Assembly: GCA_964611125.1 (NCBI GenBank)
Contig: CAZSZO010000003.1
Span: forward strand, 92,273-156,272
DNA length: 64,000 nucleotides
Origin: JAEUIX01 sp964611125
GTDB lineage: Bacteria; Planctomycetota; Phycisphaerae; Phycisphaerales; UBA1924
Direction: 5' to 3'
In this document: piece after piece, positions 26,801 through 32,471 of the stretch
How positions within the stretch are numbered: the first letter of the stretch is position 1
Layout of the letters: the number at the start of each line of letters is the position of its first letter
The notes under the pieces: model-generated
Told to the model about the DNA's origin: nothing
The model's input: only the letters and a program-made list of their open reading frames with translations
Database searches by the model: none
Position numbers and translations under genes: made by a program

Positions 26801-28619
26801 CGATTCCACGATCTCGACCGTGCAGTTCTACCGCGACGCCGACGGCGACAACGCCTTCGACGCCGCCCTCGACACGCTGCTGGGCTCTGACGCCAGCGCC
26901 ACCGGCGGCTACCTGCTCACGACCTCGACCAGCGGCTTCACTGTCGGGACCAACCGCATCTTCGTCCGGGCCATCGACAGCGACGGCGGCGTCGGCGCCA
27001 CCGCCACCACCACCGTGGTGGTCAACGCCGCGCCCACCATCGCCTCGGTCACCGCCTCGGCCGGCTCGGTCGCCCGCCGCTCCACCTTCACCCTCACCGC
27101 CAACACCCCCGCCGACTCCGACGGCACGATCGCGTCGGTCAGCTTCTTCCGCGACGCCAACGGCAACGGGACCTACGAGACCTCCGACACCCTGCTGGGC
27201 TCCGACACGCTCGCCACCGGCGGCTACACCTTCCTGGTGAACACCACCGGCTTCGCCGCGGGAACCAACACCTTCTTCGCCCGCACCACCGACAACAACG
27301 GGGCCCTCAGCGCCGCCGTGTCGGTGCAGGTGAACGTCAGCAATCTCGCCCCGACCGTCGCCAGCGTCACCGCCGCCCCGACCCGCGTCACGAACCTGGG
27401 CGACAACCTCACGATCACCGCCGTGACCGTCGCCGATCTCGACTCGGCCATCTCTACGGTCCAGTTCTACCGCGATGACGGCGACAACACCTTCAACGCC
27501 TCCACCGACACGCTGCTGGGCTCCGACGCCAGCGCCACCGGCGGCTACCTGCTCGTGACGTCCACCAGCGGCTTCACCGTCGGGACCAACCGCCTCTTCG
27601 TCCGGGCCATCGACAGCGACGGCGGCGTCGGCGCCACCGCCACCACCACCGTGGTGGTCAACGCCGCGCCCACCATCGCCTCGGTCACCGCCTCGGCCGG
27701 CTCGGTCGCCCGCCGCTCCACCTTCACCCTCACCGCCAACACCCCCGCCGACTCCGACGGCACGATCGCGTCGGTCAGCTTCTTCCGCGACGCCAACGGC
27801 AACGGGACCTACGAGACCTCCGACACCCTGCTGGGCTCCGACACGCTCGCCACCGGCGGCTACACCTTCCTGGTGAACACCACCGGCTTCGCCGCGGGAA
27901 CCAACACCTTCTTCGCCCGCACCACCGACAACAACGGGGCCGTCAGCGCCACGGTCTCGGTGCAGGCGACGATCACCAACCTCGCCCCCACCATCGGCAG
28001 CGTCGTGAGCTCGGTGACCACCGTGGCCATCCCCGGGTCGAACATCAACCTGCAGGCCCTGGGCTTCGCCGACCTCGACGGCACGATCGCCTCGGCCCAG
28101 TTCTACCTCGACAACGGCGACAACACCTTCGACGCCGCCACCGACACGCTCCTGGGCTCCGACGCCAGCGCCACCGGCGGCTACCTCATCACCACCGCGA
28201 CCACCGCCTTCTCCGCCGGCGTCAACCGCGTCTACGCCCGCGTCATCGACAACGACTCAGGCGCCAGCTCGGTTGTCTCCACCACCGTCACCGTCAACGC
28301 GGCGCCCACCATCGCCGGCGTGACCGCCAACCCCGACCCCATCTCCCGCGCGGCCAACTACACCCTCACCGCCGTGAACCCCGCCGATTCCAACGGCACG
28401 ATCACCCGCGTCGAGTTCTACCTCGATCGCAGCGTGCTCGGCACGTTCGAGTCGGGGGCCGACCTGCTCCTGGGGATCGGCGCCTTCACCGGCGGCGTGT
28501 GGCGCCTGACCCTCGCCGGGTCGGCCCTCTCCGCCGGCAGCCACACCTTCTTCGCCCGGGCCATGGATAACAGCGGGGCCTTCAGCTCCGCTGTGTCGGT
28601 CACCGTGGTCGCCGCCTGA
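14823..28619 (+). CDS. Giant surface repeat protein (DUF4347 domain, ~25 cadherin-like repeats, 11 Ig-like repeats)
   Basis: A 4598-residue predicted cell-surface protein. Near the start GGLEALENRSLLAAD is the planctomycete LExR-LLAA motif seen at the N-termini of large exported proteins. Residues ~38-190 match DUF4347 (QFITHGSSGRVDLGG, LLLWGCDVGQG, GADVGASTNRTG). Next come about 25 tandem repeats of ~126 residues with the pattern NDAPTI-GQAVND-SPF-ASGF-GGVYTFTGTAA-TETTTFTVSVNDG, resembling VCBS/cadherin-type modules. These are followed by 11 Ig-like repeats of ~106 residues, each with a Ca-site-like core (FYRDANGNGTFD-DTLLG). No C-terminal sorting signal or transmembrane anchor is visible. 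The ATG at 14823 is chosen over the TTG at 14685. A strong terminator follows. Adhesion or a matrix role is inference. Confidence 0.85.
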   Translation: MTTLHRHTRLGASARKSAVAPGGLEALENRSLLAADLFGASVVFISDNVSDADALARTTRGAEVVRLDSHRDIFGQIDSALAGRRNLASIQFITHGSSGRVDLGGGQGLDAASLARNAGSVQAWGKALAEDGDLLLWGCDVGQGARGRAFVSEMSRLTGADVGASTNRTGAWRGGGDWMLEVKTGAIESIRSFTVPINYAYTLASPVISGASAGQTVNDTDTVRPFDGVVVGADAPAASLSISVTLDSAAKGAFTAASLAASGFTSAGGGVYTFTGTAAQATAALSRLAFDPSDNRVNLGATETTTFTISASNGVDPATTDSTTTVDSTNVNDAPTISGVSTGQAVADNATVSPFSGVTIGDADAPAQTIDVQVALDIAGKGAFTGASLTASGFTSSGNGVYAFSGTAAAATTAIRQLVFQPTANRVAVGSTETTTFSITVSDATAPGVSNTGTTVVSTSQNNAPTLGGASAGQAVNDNATLQPFSAFTFTDPDPTQQLAVSVTLDTAAKGVFTSGSLASSGFILAGGGQYTFTGTAAQATIAIRQLVFQPAANRVNPTLTETTTFTVSANDGVAAAATSNTTTVVSTSVNDAPTITGASAGQAVNDTATILPFSGLTIGDADSAQSLTVTVTLDTAAKGVFTAGSLSTSGFTDMTGGVYSFTGTAAQATTAIRALVFDPTNNRVAVASTETTTFTVSVDDSIAAAATNSTTTAVSTSVNDAPTISGAVAGQTLADTGTITPFAGVTIADVDPGQGQTVTVTLDTAAKGSFTGASLTASGFVSSGGGVYTFTGTAAQATTAIQQLVFQPTADRVAQGSTETTTFTIAANDGVAAAVTNNATTAVTSGVNDAPTISGASTGQAVNDNATLNPFSGLTIADVDPGQSQSITVSLDAAAKGSFTSASLTASGFSNAGGGTYTFTGTAAQATTAIRALVFQPTANRVNPALTETTTFTVSVNDGIAAAATDNATTVVSTSVNDAPTITGAVAGQSANDNATIPPFSGVTIGDADSAQSLTVTVTLDTAAKGVFTPSSLTSSGFTDMTGGVYSFTGTAAQATTAIRALVFDPANDRVAVGSTETSTFTISVDDAVAAPTTSSATTVISTSVNDAPTISGASAGQPVDDTATLSPFAGVTIADVDPGQNQTVTVTLDNASKGVFTSASLTTSGFVSSGGGVYTFTGTAAAATTAIRALVFDPTNDRIAVGSTETTTFTIAVNDGVASAVTNNSTTVVSTSVNDAPTITGAVAGQAVNDTATISPFAALTIADTDPGQSLSITVTLDAAAKGVFTPSSLTTSGFVSGGGGVYTFTGTAAAATTAIRALSFDPTNDRVAVGGTETTTFTVSVNDGVASAVTNNTTTAVSTSVNDAPTITGAVAAQTLNDTATITPFSGLTIADVDPGQSQTVTVTLDAAAKGSFTSASLTASGFASAGGGAYTFTGTAAAATTAIRQLVFQPTANRVAQGFTETTTLTVAVNDGVAAAVTDNTTTAVTSGVNDAPTISGASSGQPVNDNATIAPFSGLTIADVDPGQSQTVTVTLDAAAKGAFSSASLTASGFTNPSSGVYSFTGSAAAATIAIRQLIFQPTANRVNPTLTETTTFTVSVNDAIAAAATNNTTTVVSTSVNDAPTITGAVAGQAVNDTANLSPFSAVTIGDADSAQSLTVTVTLDTAAKGVFTSASLTASGFTDLTGGVYSFTGTAAQATTAIRALVFDATNNRTAVGATETTTFALSVDDSIAAPATSSTTTVVSTSVNDAPTIAGASAGQPVSDNATLSPFSGLTIADVDPGQNQTVTITLDTAAKGVFTSASLTASGFTNSGGGEYSFTGTAAAATTAIQQLVFDPTNDRVSVGSTETTTFTVSVNDGVASAVTNNSTTVVSTSINDAPTVSGAAASQAVNDTGFVSPFAALTIADTDPGQGLTITVTLDTAAKGVFTPESLTASGFSSAGGGVYTFSGSASAATAAIRQLSYNPSDNRVAVASTETTTFTVSVNDGVASAVTNNTTTVVSTSVNDAPTITGAVGAQAVNDNATLLPFSGLTIADVDPGQNQTVTVTLDAAAKGVFTGASLAASGFTSAGGGVYTFTGTAAATTTAIQQLVYDPTNDRVAQGATETTTFTVSVNDGVASAVSNNTTTVVSSGVNDAPTITGVSGGQAVTDNAVVSPFSGVTIADLDPGQTQTVSVTLDAAAKGVFTAASLTSSGFANAGGGVYTFSGSAAAATTAIRALVFDPSNDRVAVGSTETTTFTVSVNDGVAAATTNNTTTVVSTSINDASTITGAVSAQALSDTSTIIPFSALTIADVDPGQSQTVTVTLDNAAKGTFTAGSLTASGFSNSGGGVYTFNGTAALATTAIRQLVFQPTANRVAQGFTETTVFTVAVDDGATAPSSNNTTTAVTSGVNDAPTISGAVASQAVNDNSTVSPFAGVTLGDVDPGQNQTVTVTLDASAKGVFTSASLTASGFSNPSAGVYSFTGNAAAATTAIRQLVFQPTANRVNPTLTETTTFTVSVNDGIAAAVTSNATTVVSTSINDAPTISGAVAGQAVNDTGFVSPFSGVSIADADAAQTLSVTVTLDTAAKGVFTPASLTASGFTNQGAGVYLFSGTAAQATAAIRALSFDPANDRVTVAATETSTFTISVDDAIAAPATNGATTVVSTSVNDAPTITGAVAAQSVTDASVVSPFTGVTIDDVDSPAQALTVTVTLDTAAKGVFTSASLTASGFGTGGGGVYTFNGTAAAATTAIRQLVFQPSNNRVNPGQTETTTFTVQANDTFTTASSNTTTVVSTPVNDAPTITGTAAGQAVNDNATISPFSGVTIADADTNQPLTVTVTLDAAAKGVFTTASLTASGFTSSGGGVYAFSGTGSAATTAIRQLVFQPTANRVNPTLTETTTLDVSVNDGFASAVTSNATTVVSTSVNDAPTIAGAVAGQTVNDNATRTAFSGVTIADADASQSLIVTVTIDAAAKGAFTTASLNASGFASAGGGAYTFTGTAAAATTAIRALVFDPANDRVAVGSTETSTFTISVDDAIAAAATNSTTTIISTSVNDLPSFSGAAAGQAVNDNATLSPFSAFTIADPDAPAQTLTTQVILDTAAKGSFTSASLTASGFTSQGSGVYAFSGTASAATTAIRQLVFQPTANRVNPGQTETTTFVVLVNDGVASSTTNTNTVVSTSVNDAPTIAGAVAAQAVNDNSTRQLFTGVTIADADAAQSLTVTVTVDDSAKGVFTGASLTTSGFVSAGAGAYTFTGTAAAATTAIRALNFDPANNRTPVGQTETSTFTISVNDAFAAAVTNNTTTAVSTSINDATLIAGGVSGQTINENQTVSPFSGLTIFDADMDQTLTITVAIDLAAKGVFTAESLTTSGFDGSGGVYTFTGSAEAATEAIRALVYDPTDNRVAIGLTETTTFTITAEDGVGTPQLNSVTTVISTSVNNAPTVTALSGPSTANRLTSFTLTATGVADADNTARSVDFYRDANGNGSLDIGVDTLLGNVLVTAGSASRVVSTVGFATGTNTFFAKANDSLGLAGAAVSTTVTITNAAPTITSLARSIDPVVNLGDSITFTAAGAADSDGTVARVEFYRDADGDNAFDAGVDELLGQDTSAAGGYTLTTSTSGFDVGTNRYFARTIDNDGAASAAVTITGRVNAAPTIATLAPSSGSVARRSTVTLSATGVADSDGTIASVSFYRDANGNGTFDVSDTLLGSAVTASGGAFSLAVNTASFSLGNNTFFARVRDNNGAMSAAGTTQVAITNLAPVVATVTATPARVANLGDSVTLTATSVTDLDSTISTVQFYRDADGDNAFDATLDTLLGSDSSVTGGFLLVTSTSGFTVGTNRVFARAIDSDGGVSSVATTTFVINAAPTVASVTSSAGSVARRSTFTLTANTPADSDGTIASVSFFRDANGNGTYETSDTLLGSDTLAAGGYTFLVNTTGFAAGANTFFARTTDNNGAVSAAVSVQVTVTNLAPTVGSVTVAPTRIASLGASLTITAVTVADLDSTISTVQFYRDADGDNAFDAALDTLLGSDASATGGYLLTTSTSGFTVGTNRIFVRAIDSDGGVGATATTTVVVNAAPTIASVTASAGSVARRSTFTLTANTPADSDGTIASVSFFRDANGNGTYETSDTLLGSDTLATGGYTFLVNTTGFAAGTNTFFARTTDNNGALSAAVSVQVNVSNLAPTVASVTAAPTRVTNLGDNLTITAVTVADLDSAISTVQFYRDDGDNTFNASTDTLLGSDASATGGYLLVTSTSGFTVGTNRLFVRAIDSDGGVGATATTTVVVNAAPTIASVTASAGSVARRSTFTLTANTPADSDGTIASVSFFRDANGNGTYETSDTLLGSDTLATGGYTFLVNTTGFAAGTNTFFARTTDNNGAVSATVSVQATITNLAPTIGSVVSSVTTVAIPGSNINLQALGFADLDGTIASAQFYLDNGDNTFDAATDTLLGSDASATGGYLITTATTAFSAGVNRVYARVIDNDSGASSVVSTTVTVNAAPTIAGVTANPDPISRAANYTLTAVNPADSNGTITRVEFYLDRSVLGTFESGADLLLGIGAFTGGVWRLTLAGSALSAGSHTFFARAMDNSGAFSSAVSVTVVAA
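15437..25109 (+). repeat. About 25 tandem ~378-bp coding repeats (first repeat family)
   Basis: Repeat units start at each 'NDAPTI(S/T)GA' junction and average about 126 residues. The consensus runs GQAVNDNATLSPF, then TVTVTLDTAAKGVFTSASLT, then ASGF, GGVYTFTGTAAAATTAIR, then TETTTFTVSVNDG. Twenty-five junctions were counted by eye; the most diverged unit is the last (GQTINENQTVSPF). The DNA is also strongly conserved, suggesting repeated duplication or gene conversion. Confidence 0.85.
25110..28616 (+). repeat. Eleven ~106-residue Ig-like coding repeats in alternating A/B order
   Basis: Units begin at 'APT(I/V)xxVT'. Two subtypes alternate: A units carry SVARRSTFTLTA with DANGNGTYETSDTLLG, B units carry NLGDSLTITA with DADGDNAFDAxLDTLLG. 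A+B pairs form a higher-order unit of about 636 bp. Segments 26959-27305 and 27595-27941 are identical over all 347 bases, so at least one duplication or conversion event is recent. Confidence 0.85.
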
Positions 28620-28664
28620 GTCCGCCCCCTCCACCCGCACATCCCTCACCGCCCTACACCCAAC

Positions 28665-28701
28665 CAAGACCCGGTCCTCGCGGACCGGGTCTTGTCGTTT
28701 T
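28665..28701 (+). terminator. Strong intrinsic terminator after the giant gene
   Basis: CAAGACCCGGTCC (28665-28677), loop TCGC, then GGACCGGGTCTTG (28682-28694) form a perfect 13-bp stem, followed by TCGTTTT. It lies 45 bp after the stop codon of the giant gene and separates it from the M1 peptidase gene. Confidence 0.9.
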
Positions 28702-28808
28702 GCACCGGTCTTTCCGCTGACTGCGGCCGCGCCCCCGATCGCGTGGTACATTCCTGGTGGCGGAGCGATCGGCGGCCCACACCGATCGCCCCCTGCTGAG
28801 GACCCTTC

Positions 28809-31142
28809 ATGACGCCATCGCTGTGTCGTCGGCTGTTTATCGCCTGCTTGGCGGGCGCCCTGCTTGCGCGCCCCGGCGCCGCCCTCGCGCAGCCCGCCTG
28901 CCCGGACCCATCAGGCCCCGGCCCGACGCTCCCGTGCACCGGCTGCGCGAAGGCCGCGGCGTGGGCGTGGCGTCAGGCCCAGGGCCGGCCGCTGACTGAC
29001 GAGGCTCTGGAGAACCCCGCCGAGGCCGCCGGCGACACCGACCTGCTGAACGTGAACCTTGATCTCGAGGTCTTCCCCGCCACGGCCTCGCTCTCGGGCG
29101 TCTGCACGCTCACCGTGCGGAGCCTGACGGCGAACCTCACGCAGTTCACCTTCCGCTTGCGCAGCCAGTTCGCCATTTCGAGCGCGATGATCAACGGCGT
29201 CGCCCCCGCCTCCGTGGCCACCATCTCGACCACCACCCGCGTGGCCACGCTCGATCGCGCCTACCAGCCGGGTGAGACCTTCACCCTCACAGTCGCCTAT
29301 AGCGGGGCCGCCGCGTCGCGCGGCTTCGGATCCATCGAGTTTCGGTCTCAGGGCGGGCAGCCCCTGGTGAGCACGCTGAGCGAACCGTTCTACGCCTACA
29401 CCTGGTGGCCCGCCAAGGACGGCGATGTTGGCGCCCCGGGCGACAACGCCGACAAGGCGACCTTCCAGCTCGCCATCACCGCCCCGGACACCCTCGTAAG
29501 CGTCTCCAACGGCCTGCTCCAGGGCGTTGACGTCCTCCCCGGCGCCCGCAAGCGCCACCGCTGGGCCACCGCCTACCCCCAAGCCGTCTACCTCGCCTGC
29601 TTCTCAACCACCAATTACAACGCCTGGACCCGCACCTACACGTTCCCCGGCTCCGGCGCCACCATGCCGGTGCAGTTCTTCATCTATCCCGACAGCGACA
29701 CCCCCGCCAACCGCGCCGCGTGGGAGGTGTGCCTCCCGGCCCTCACGGTCTTCGGCGACCTGTTGGGGCCCTACCCGTTCGCCCAGGAGAAGTACGGGAT
29801 CTACCAGTTTCCCTTCGGCGGCGGCATGGAGCACCAGACCATGACCGGCCAGGGAACCTTCGCCGAGTATGTCACGGTGCACGAGCTCGCCCACCAGTGG
29901 TGGGGCGACGACGTCACCTGCCGCACCTGGGGCGACATCTGGCTCAACGAAGGCTTCGCCACGTATAGCGAGGCGCTCTGGGAGGAGCGCAAGCCCGGCG
30001 GCGGCGGCCTGCCCGCCCTCCAGGCCGCGATGAACGCCCGCCGACCACAGTCGTTCTCCGGAACCGTCTACGCCGCCGACATCTCAAGCGCCGGCCCCAT
30101 CTTCAATGGCGACACGTCCTACCGCAAGGGCGGCTGGGTGCTCCACATGCTGCGGCGCGTGGTCGGGGATCAGGCATTCTTCGCGACGCTCCAGACGTAC
30201 CGGCAGGCCCATCAGGGCGGCGCCGCCGCAACCGCCGACTTCCAGGCCGCGGCGTCCTCCGTCAGCGGGCTGGACCTGGCCGTGTTCTTCAACCAGTGGA
30301 TCTACGCCCCCGGCGCCCCCGCCTACGCCTACGGCTGGTCGCCCATCACCGTGAACGGCCGCAGCTATGTCAAGCTGCACATCCGCCAGACTCAGGACCC
30401 AGCCTTCGGGATCGGCGGCCTCTATGACATGCCCATCGACGTGCGCCTGAGCCCCGCCGGGCAGGGCCCGCCGGTAACGCTCGTGGTGCGAAGCGCCGCC
30501 CTGCTGACGCACGCGGTGCTGCCCGCCCCGGCCCCGATCGCGAGCATCACCCTCGACCCCGACGACTGGATCCTGACCACGGGCAAGAGGCCGGAGACGT
30601 ACCTACCCGGGCCGCCGGTGGTGGTTGAGACCAGCCCCGCCCCGGGCGCCGTGCTCCCTGCGGCGGAGGCCCAAGCGTCCATCACGATCCACTTCAGCGA
30701 AGCCATGGCGACGTCCGCCGGGCAGTTCTCGCTGAGCAGCGCGGGCGGAGGGAACGTGCCGACCATCTACCAGACGGGTCCGCAGCGGGTCACCCTGGGC
30801 CTCGCCGCGCCGCTCCCGCCGGGCCGGTACACGCTCGCCGTCGCTTCCGGGCCGGTTTCGGTGCAGACCGGGCTGGCGCTTGATGGCGAAGCCTCGTCGG
30901 GGCTCCCCTCCGGCGACGGCTTCCCAGGCGGCGGCTTCAGCGTCGAGTTCACAGTCGAGGGGCGCCGCTGCGAGGCCGACTTCAACCGCGACGGGCGCGT
31001 CGACCCCGACGACCTGAGCGACTACATCGCGTGCTATTTCTCGGCGCCGCCGTGCCCGGAGGCGGACCTCAACGCCGACACGATCATCGACCCCGACGAC
31101 CTGAGCGACTTCATCTCCACGTTCTTCGCATCGTGCCCATAA
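28809..31142 (+). CDS. Secreted M1-family metallopeptidase with GC-type dockerin tail
   Basis: A 777-residue exported protein. Residues 1-28 are a signal peptide (LFIACLAGALLARPGAALAQ). The M1 fold follows: substrate-binding GGGMEHQTM (usual GxMEN, here with His for Asn) and the zinc site VHELAHQWWGDDVTCRTWGD, then WLNEGFATYSEALWEE supplying the third ligand Glu. This predicts a zinc aminopeptidase. Residues ~600-710 look like a bacterial Ig-like domain (VVETSPAPGAVLP, ITIHFSEAM). The C-terminus carries two dockerin-like Ca-binding repeats (DFNRDGRVDPDDLSDYI and DLNADTIIDPDDLSDFI), a planctomycete surface-protein tail. First of three such genes in a row on this strand. Confidence 0.9.
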   Translation: MTPSLCRRLFIACLAGALLARPGAALAQPACPDPSGPGPTLPCTGCAKAAAWAWRQAQGRPLTDEALENPAEAAGDTDLLNVNLDLEVFPATASLSGVCTLTVRSLTANLTQFTFRLRSQFAISSAMINGVAPASVATISTTTRVATLDRAYQPGETFTLTVAYSGAAASRGFGSIEFRSQGGQPLVSTLSEPFYAYTWWPAKDGDVGAPGDNADKATFQLAITAPDTLVSVSNGLLQGVDVLPGARKRHRWATAYPQAVYLACFSTTNYNAWTRTYTFPGSGATMPVQFFIYPDSDTPANRAAWEVCLPALTVFGDLLGPYPFAQEKYGIYQFPFGGGMEHQTMTGQGTFAEYVTVHELAHQWWGDDVTCRTWGDIWLNEGFATYSEALWEERKPGGGGLPALQAAMNARRPQSFSGTVYAADISSAGPIFNGDTSYRKGGWVLHMLRRVVGDQAFFATLQTYRQAHQGGAAATADFQAAASSVSGLDLAVFFNQWIYAPGAPAYAYGWSPITVNGRSYVKLHIRQTQDPAFGIGGLYDMPIDVRLSPAGQGPPVTLVVRSAALLTHAVLPAPAPIASITLDPDDWILTTGKRPETYLPGPPVVVETSPAPGAVLPAAEAQASITIHFSEAMATSAGQFSLSSAGGGNVPTIYQTGPQRVTLGLAAPLPPGRYTLAVASGPVSVQTGLALDGEASSGLPSGDGFPGGGFSVEFTVEGRRCEADFNRDGRVDPDDLSDYIACYFSAPPCPEADLNADTIIDPDDLSDFISTFFASCP

Positions 31143-31254
31143 CCCCCGACGCTCGATCGTCAAGCGTCCGTTAACGCCGGCCGTAGCGGCCCCGTAACTC
31201 CCCCATTTCCGCGATTCCTCGGACGCGGCGCCGCCATCGCGGTGTTTCTGAGGT

Positions 31255-31268
31255 ACTCTTTAAAGAGT
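31255..31268. promoter_or_regulatory. 14-bp perfect palindrome upstream of the first lamin-tail gene
   Basis: ACTCTTTAAAGAGT is a perfect 14-bp palindrome in otherwise GC-rich DNA, 38 bp upstream of the ATG at 31307. It could be an operator or overlap a promoter; no factor can be assigned. Confidence 0.3.
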
Positions 31269-31306
31269 GCGGGGAAGCCCACCCCCCGCCCGATGGAGGG
31301 GACCTC

Positions 31307-32137
31307 ATGCCGAGTCTCGTACTGAAACTTGTGTCGCTGCGCTCTGCAATGTCGTGCGCCCTCGTCGCTGGAGGCCTGCTGGCCCTTAGCAACCCGGCGG
31401 CGGCCCAGCCCCGCGTCGTGATCAGCCAGGTCTTTGGCGGCGGCGGCGGCGCCAGCGCCCCGCTCAATCGCGACTTCATCGAGATCTTCAACGCCGGGCG
31501 GTCGCCCGCCAACATCGGCGGCTGGTCTGTCCAGTACGCCTCGGCGATCGGCACGACCTGGCAACTCACCACCATCCCGGCGGATGTCGTGCTCGCCCCC
31601 GGACAGTACTACCTGATCGCTGAGGGCCCCGCTGGGGTGAACGGCGAGCCCCTGCCGACCCCGGACCTGGTCGGGACCATCGGCCTCTCGCAGGTGAACG
31701 GAAAGGTCGCGCTCGTGGAAAACTCCACGGCCCTCACCGGCGCCTGTCCGTCACCCGAGTCGTTCGTCGACTTCCTCGGCTACGGCGGCGCCAACTGCGC
31801 CGAAGGCGGCTTGGCCACCCCCACGCTGAGCAACCTGACCGCCGCGGTGCGCCGCGAATCCGGGTGCGCCGACACCGGCGTCAACCGCGACGACTTCGCC
31901 GTGACGCCCATCATCCTGCCCCGCAACACCAGCGATGCCGCCAGTGTCTGCCCCGGGCCGGCCTGCAATGTCGATTTCAACGGCGACGGCAACATCGATC
32001 CCGACGACCTCTCTGACTACATCACCTGCTTCTTCGAAGTCCCGCCCTGCTCCGCCGCCGACTTCAATGGCGACGGCAACGCCGACCCTGATGATCTGTC
32101 CGACTTCATCACGGGGTTCTTCCAGGGCTGCCCGTAA
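31307..32137 (+). CDS. Secreted lamin-tail-domain (LTD) protein with GC-type dockerin tail
   Basis: A 276-residue exported protein. A signal peptide (residues ~1-33) ends in NPAAAQP. Residues ~34-205 are a single LTD beta-sandwich: VVISQVFGGGGG, NRDFIEIFNAG, NIGGWSVQYASA, PGQYYLIAEGP, GKVALVENSTALTG and FVDFLGYGGANCAEG. The final ~55 residues hold two Ca-binding dockerin-like repeats (DFNGDGNIDPDDLSDYI and DFNGDGNADPDDLSDFI). LTD domains in bacteria occur in extracellular nucleases and surface proteins; no enzyme domain is fused here. The start has a GGAGG at about 31295. Closely related to the next gene. Role unknown, probably attached to the cell surface or matrix. Confidence 0.85.
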   Translation: MPSLVLKLVSLRSAMSCALVAGGLLALSNPAAAQPRVVISQVFGGGGGASAPLNRDFIEIFNAGRSPANIGGWSVQYASAIGTTWQLTTIPADVVLAPGQYYLIAEGPAGVNGEPLPTPDLVGTIGLSQVNGKVALVENSTALTGACPSPESFVDFLGYGGANCAEGGLATPTLSNLTAAVRRESGCADTGVNRDDFAVTPIILPRNTSDAASVCPGPACNVDFNGDGNIDPDDLSDYITCFFEVPPCSAADFNGDGNADPDDLSDFITGFFQGCP

Positions 32138-32471
32138 GCGTGGTGGCGCTCTGAGAGCGGCGCCACCCGCGAAGCGGGGAAACGCCCTTCCCAAAGCCCG
32201 TCCGATATCCCCCGTTTTGCCACAAAAAACAGGGCCGATCTGAACAGCGCGGCGATGGCTGCGCGCGTTGATCGTCCCTACGCTTTTGGCCTGCAGGGGC
32301 TTTGAGAGATTCGCCCAGGACGGGCATCGCACACCTTCAGGTAGCACCGCCCGACCGTCGCCGCCAATCCCTGCTGGCGGTCCCCGATCATCATCTCGCG
32401 CGTACCGGCCTATCCCGGCCGCGATCGTCCACCAAACACCAGGCAGCCGCCATTTTCAGGAGATCCTCGTC

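Noticed and set aside
15416..28084. Very long minus-strand open frames antisense to the giant gene, up to about 900 codons
   Set aside because: They mirror the repeat structure and the codon bias of the plus-strand gene, have Val/Ala/Ser-rich repetitive sequence and no domain; they are shadows of GC-rich coding DNA.
15437..28616. CRISPR-like regularly spaced repeats
   Set aside because: The repeats are in-frame protein repeats of 318 to 378 bp with no unique spacers of CRISPR size and no cas genes.
32142..32167. Hairpin GGTGGCGC / GCGCCACC after the first LTD gene as a terminator
   Set aside because: No T-tract follows and the loop is ambiguous; it may be structural only.
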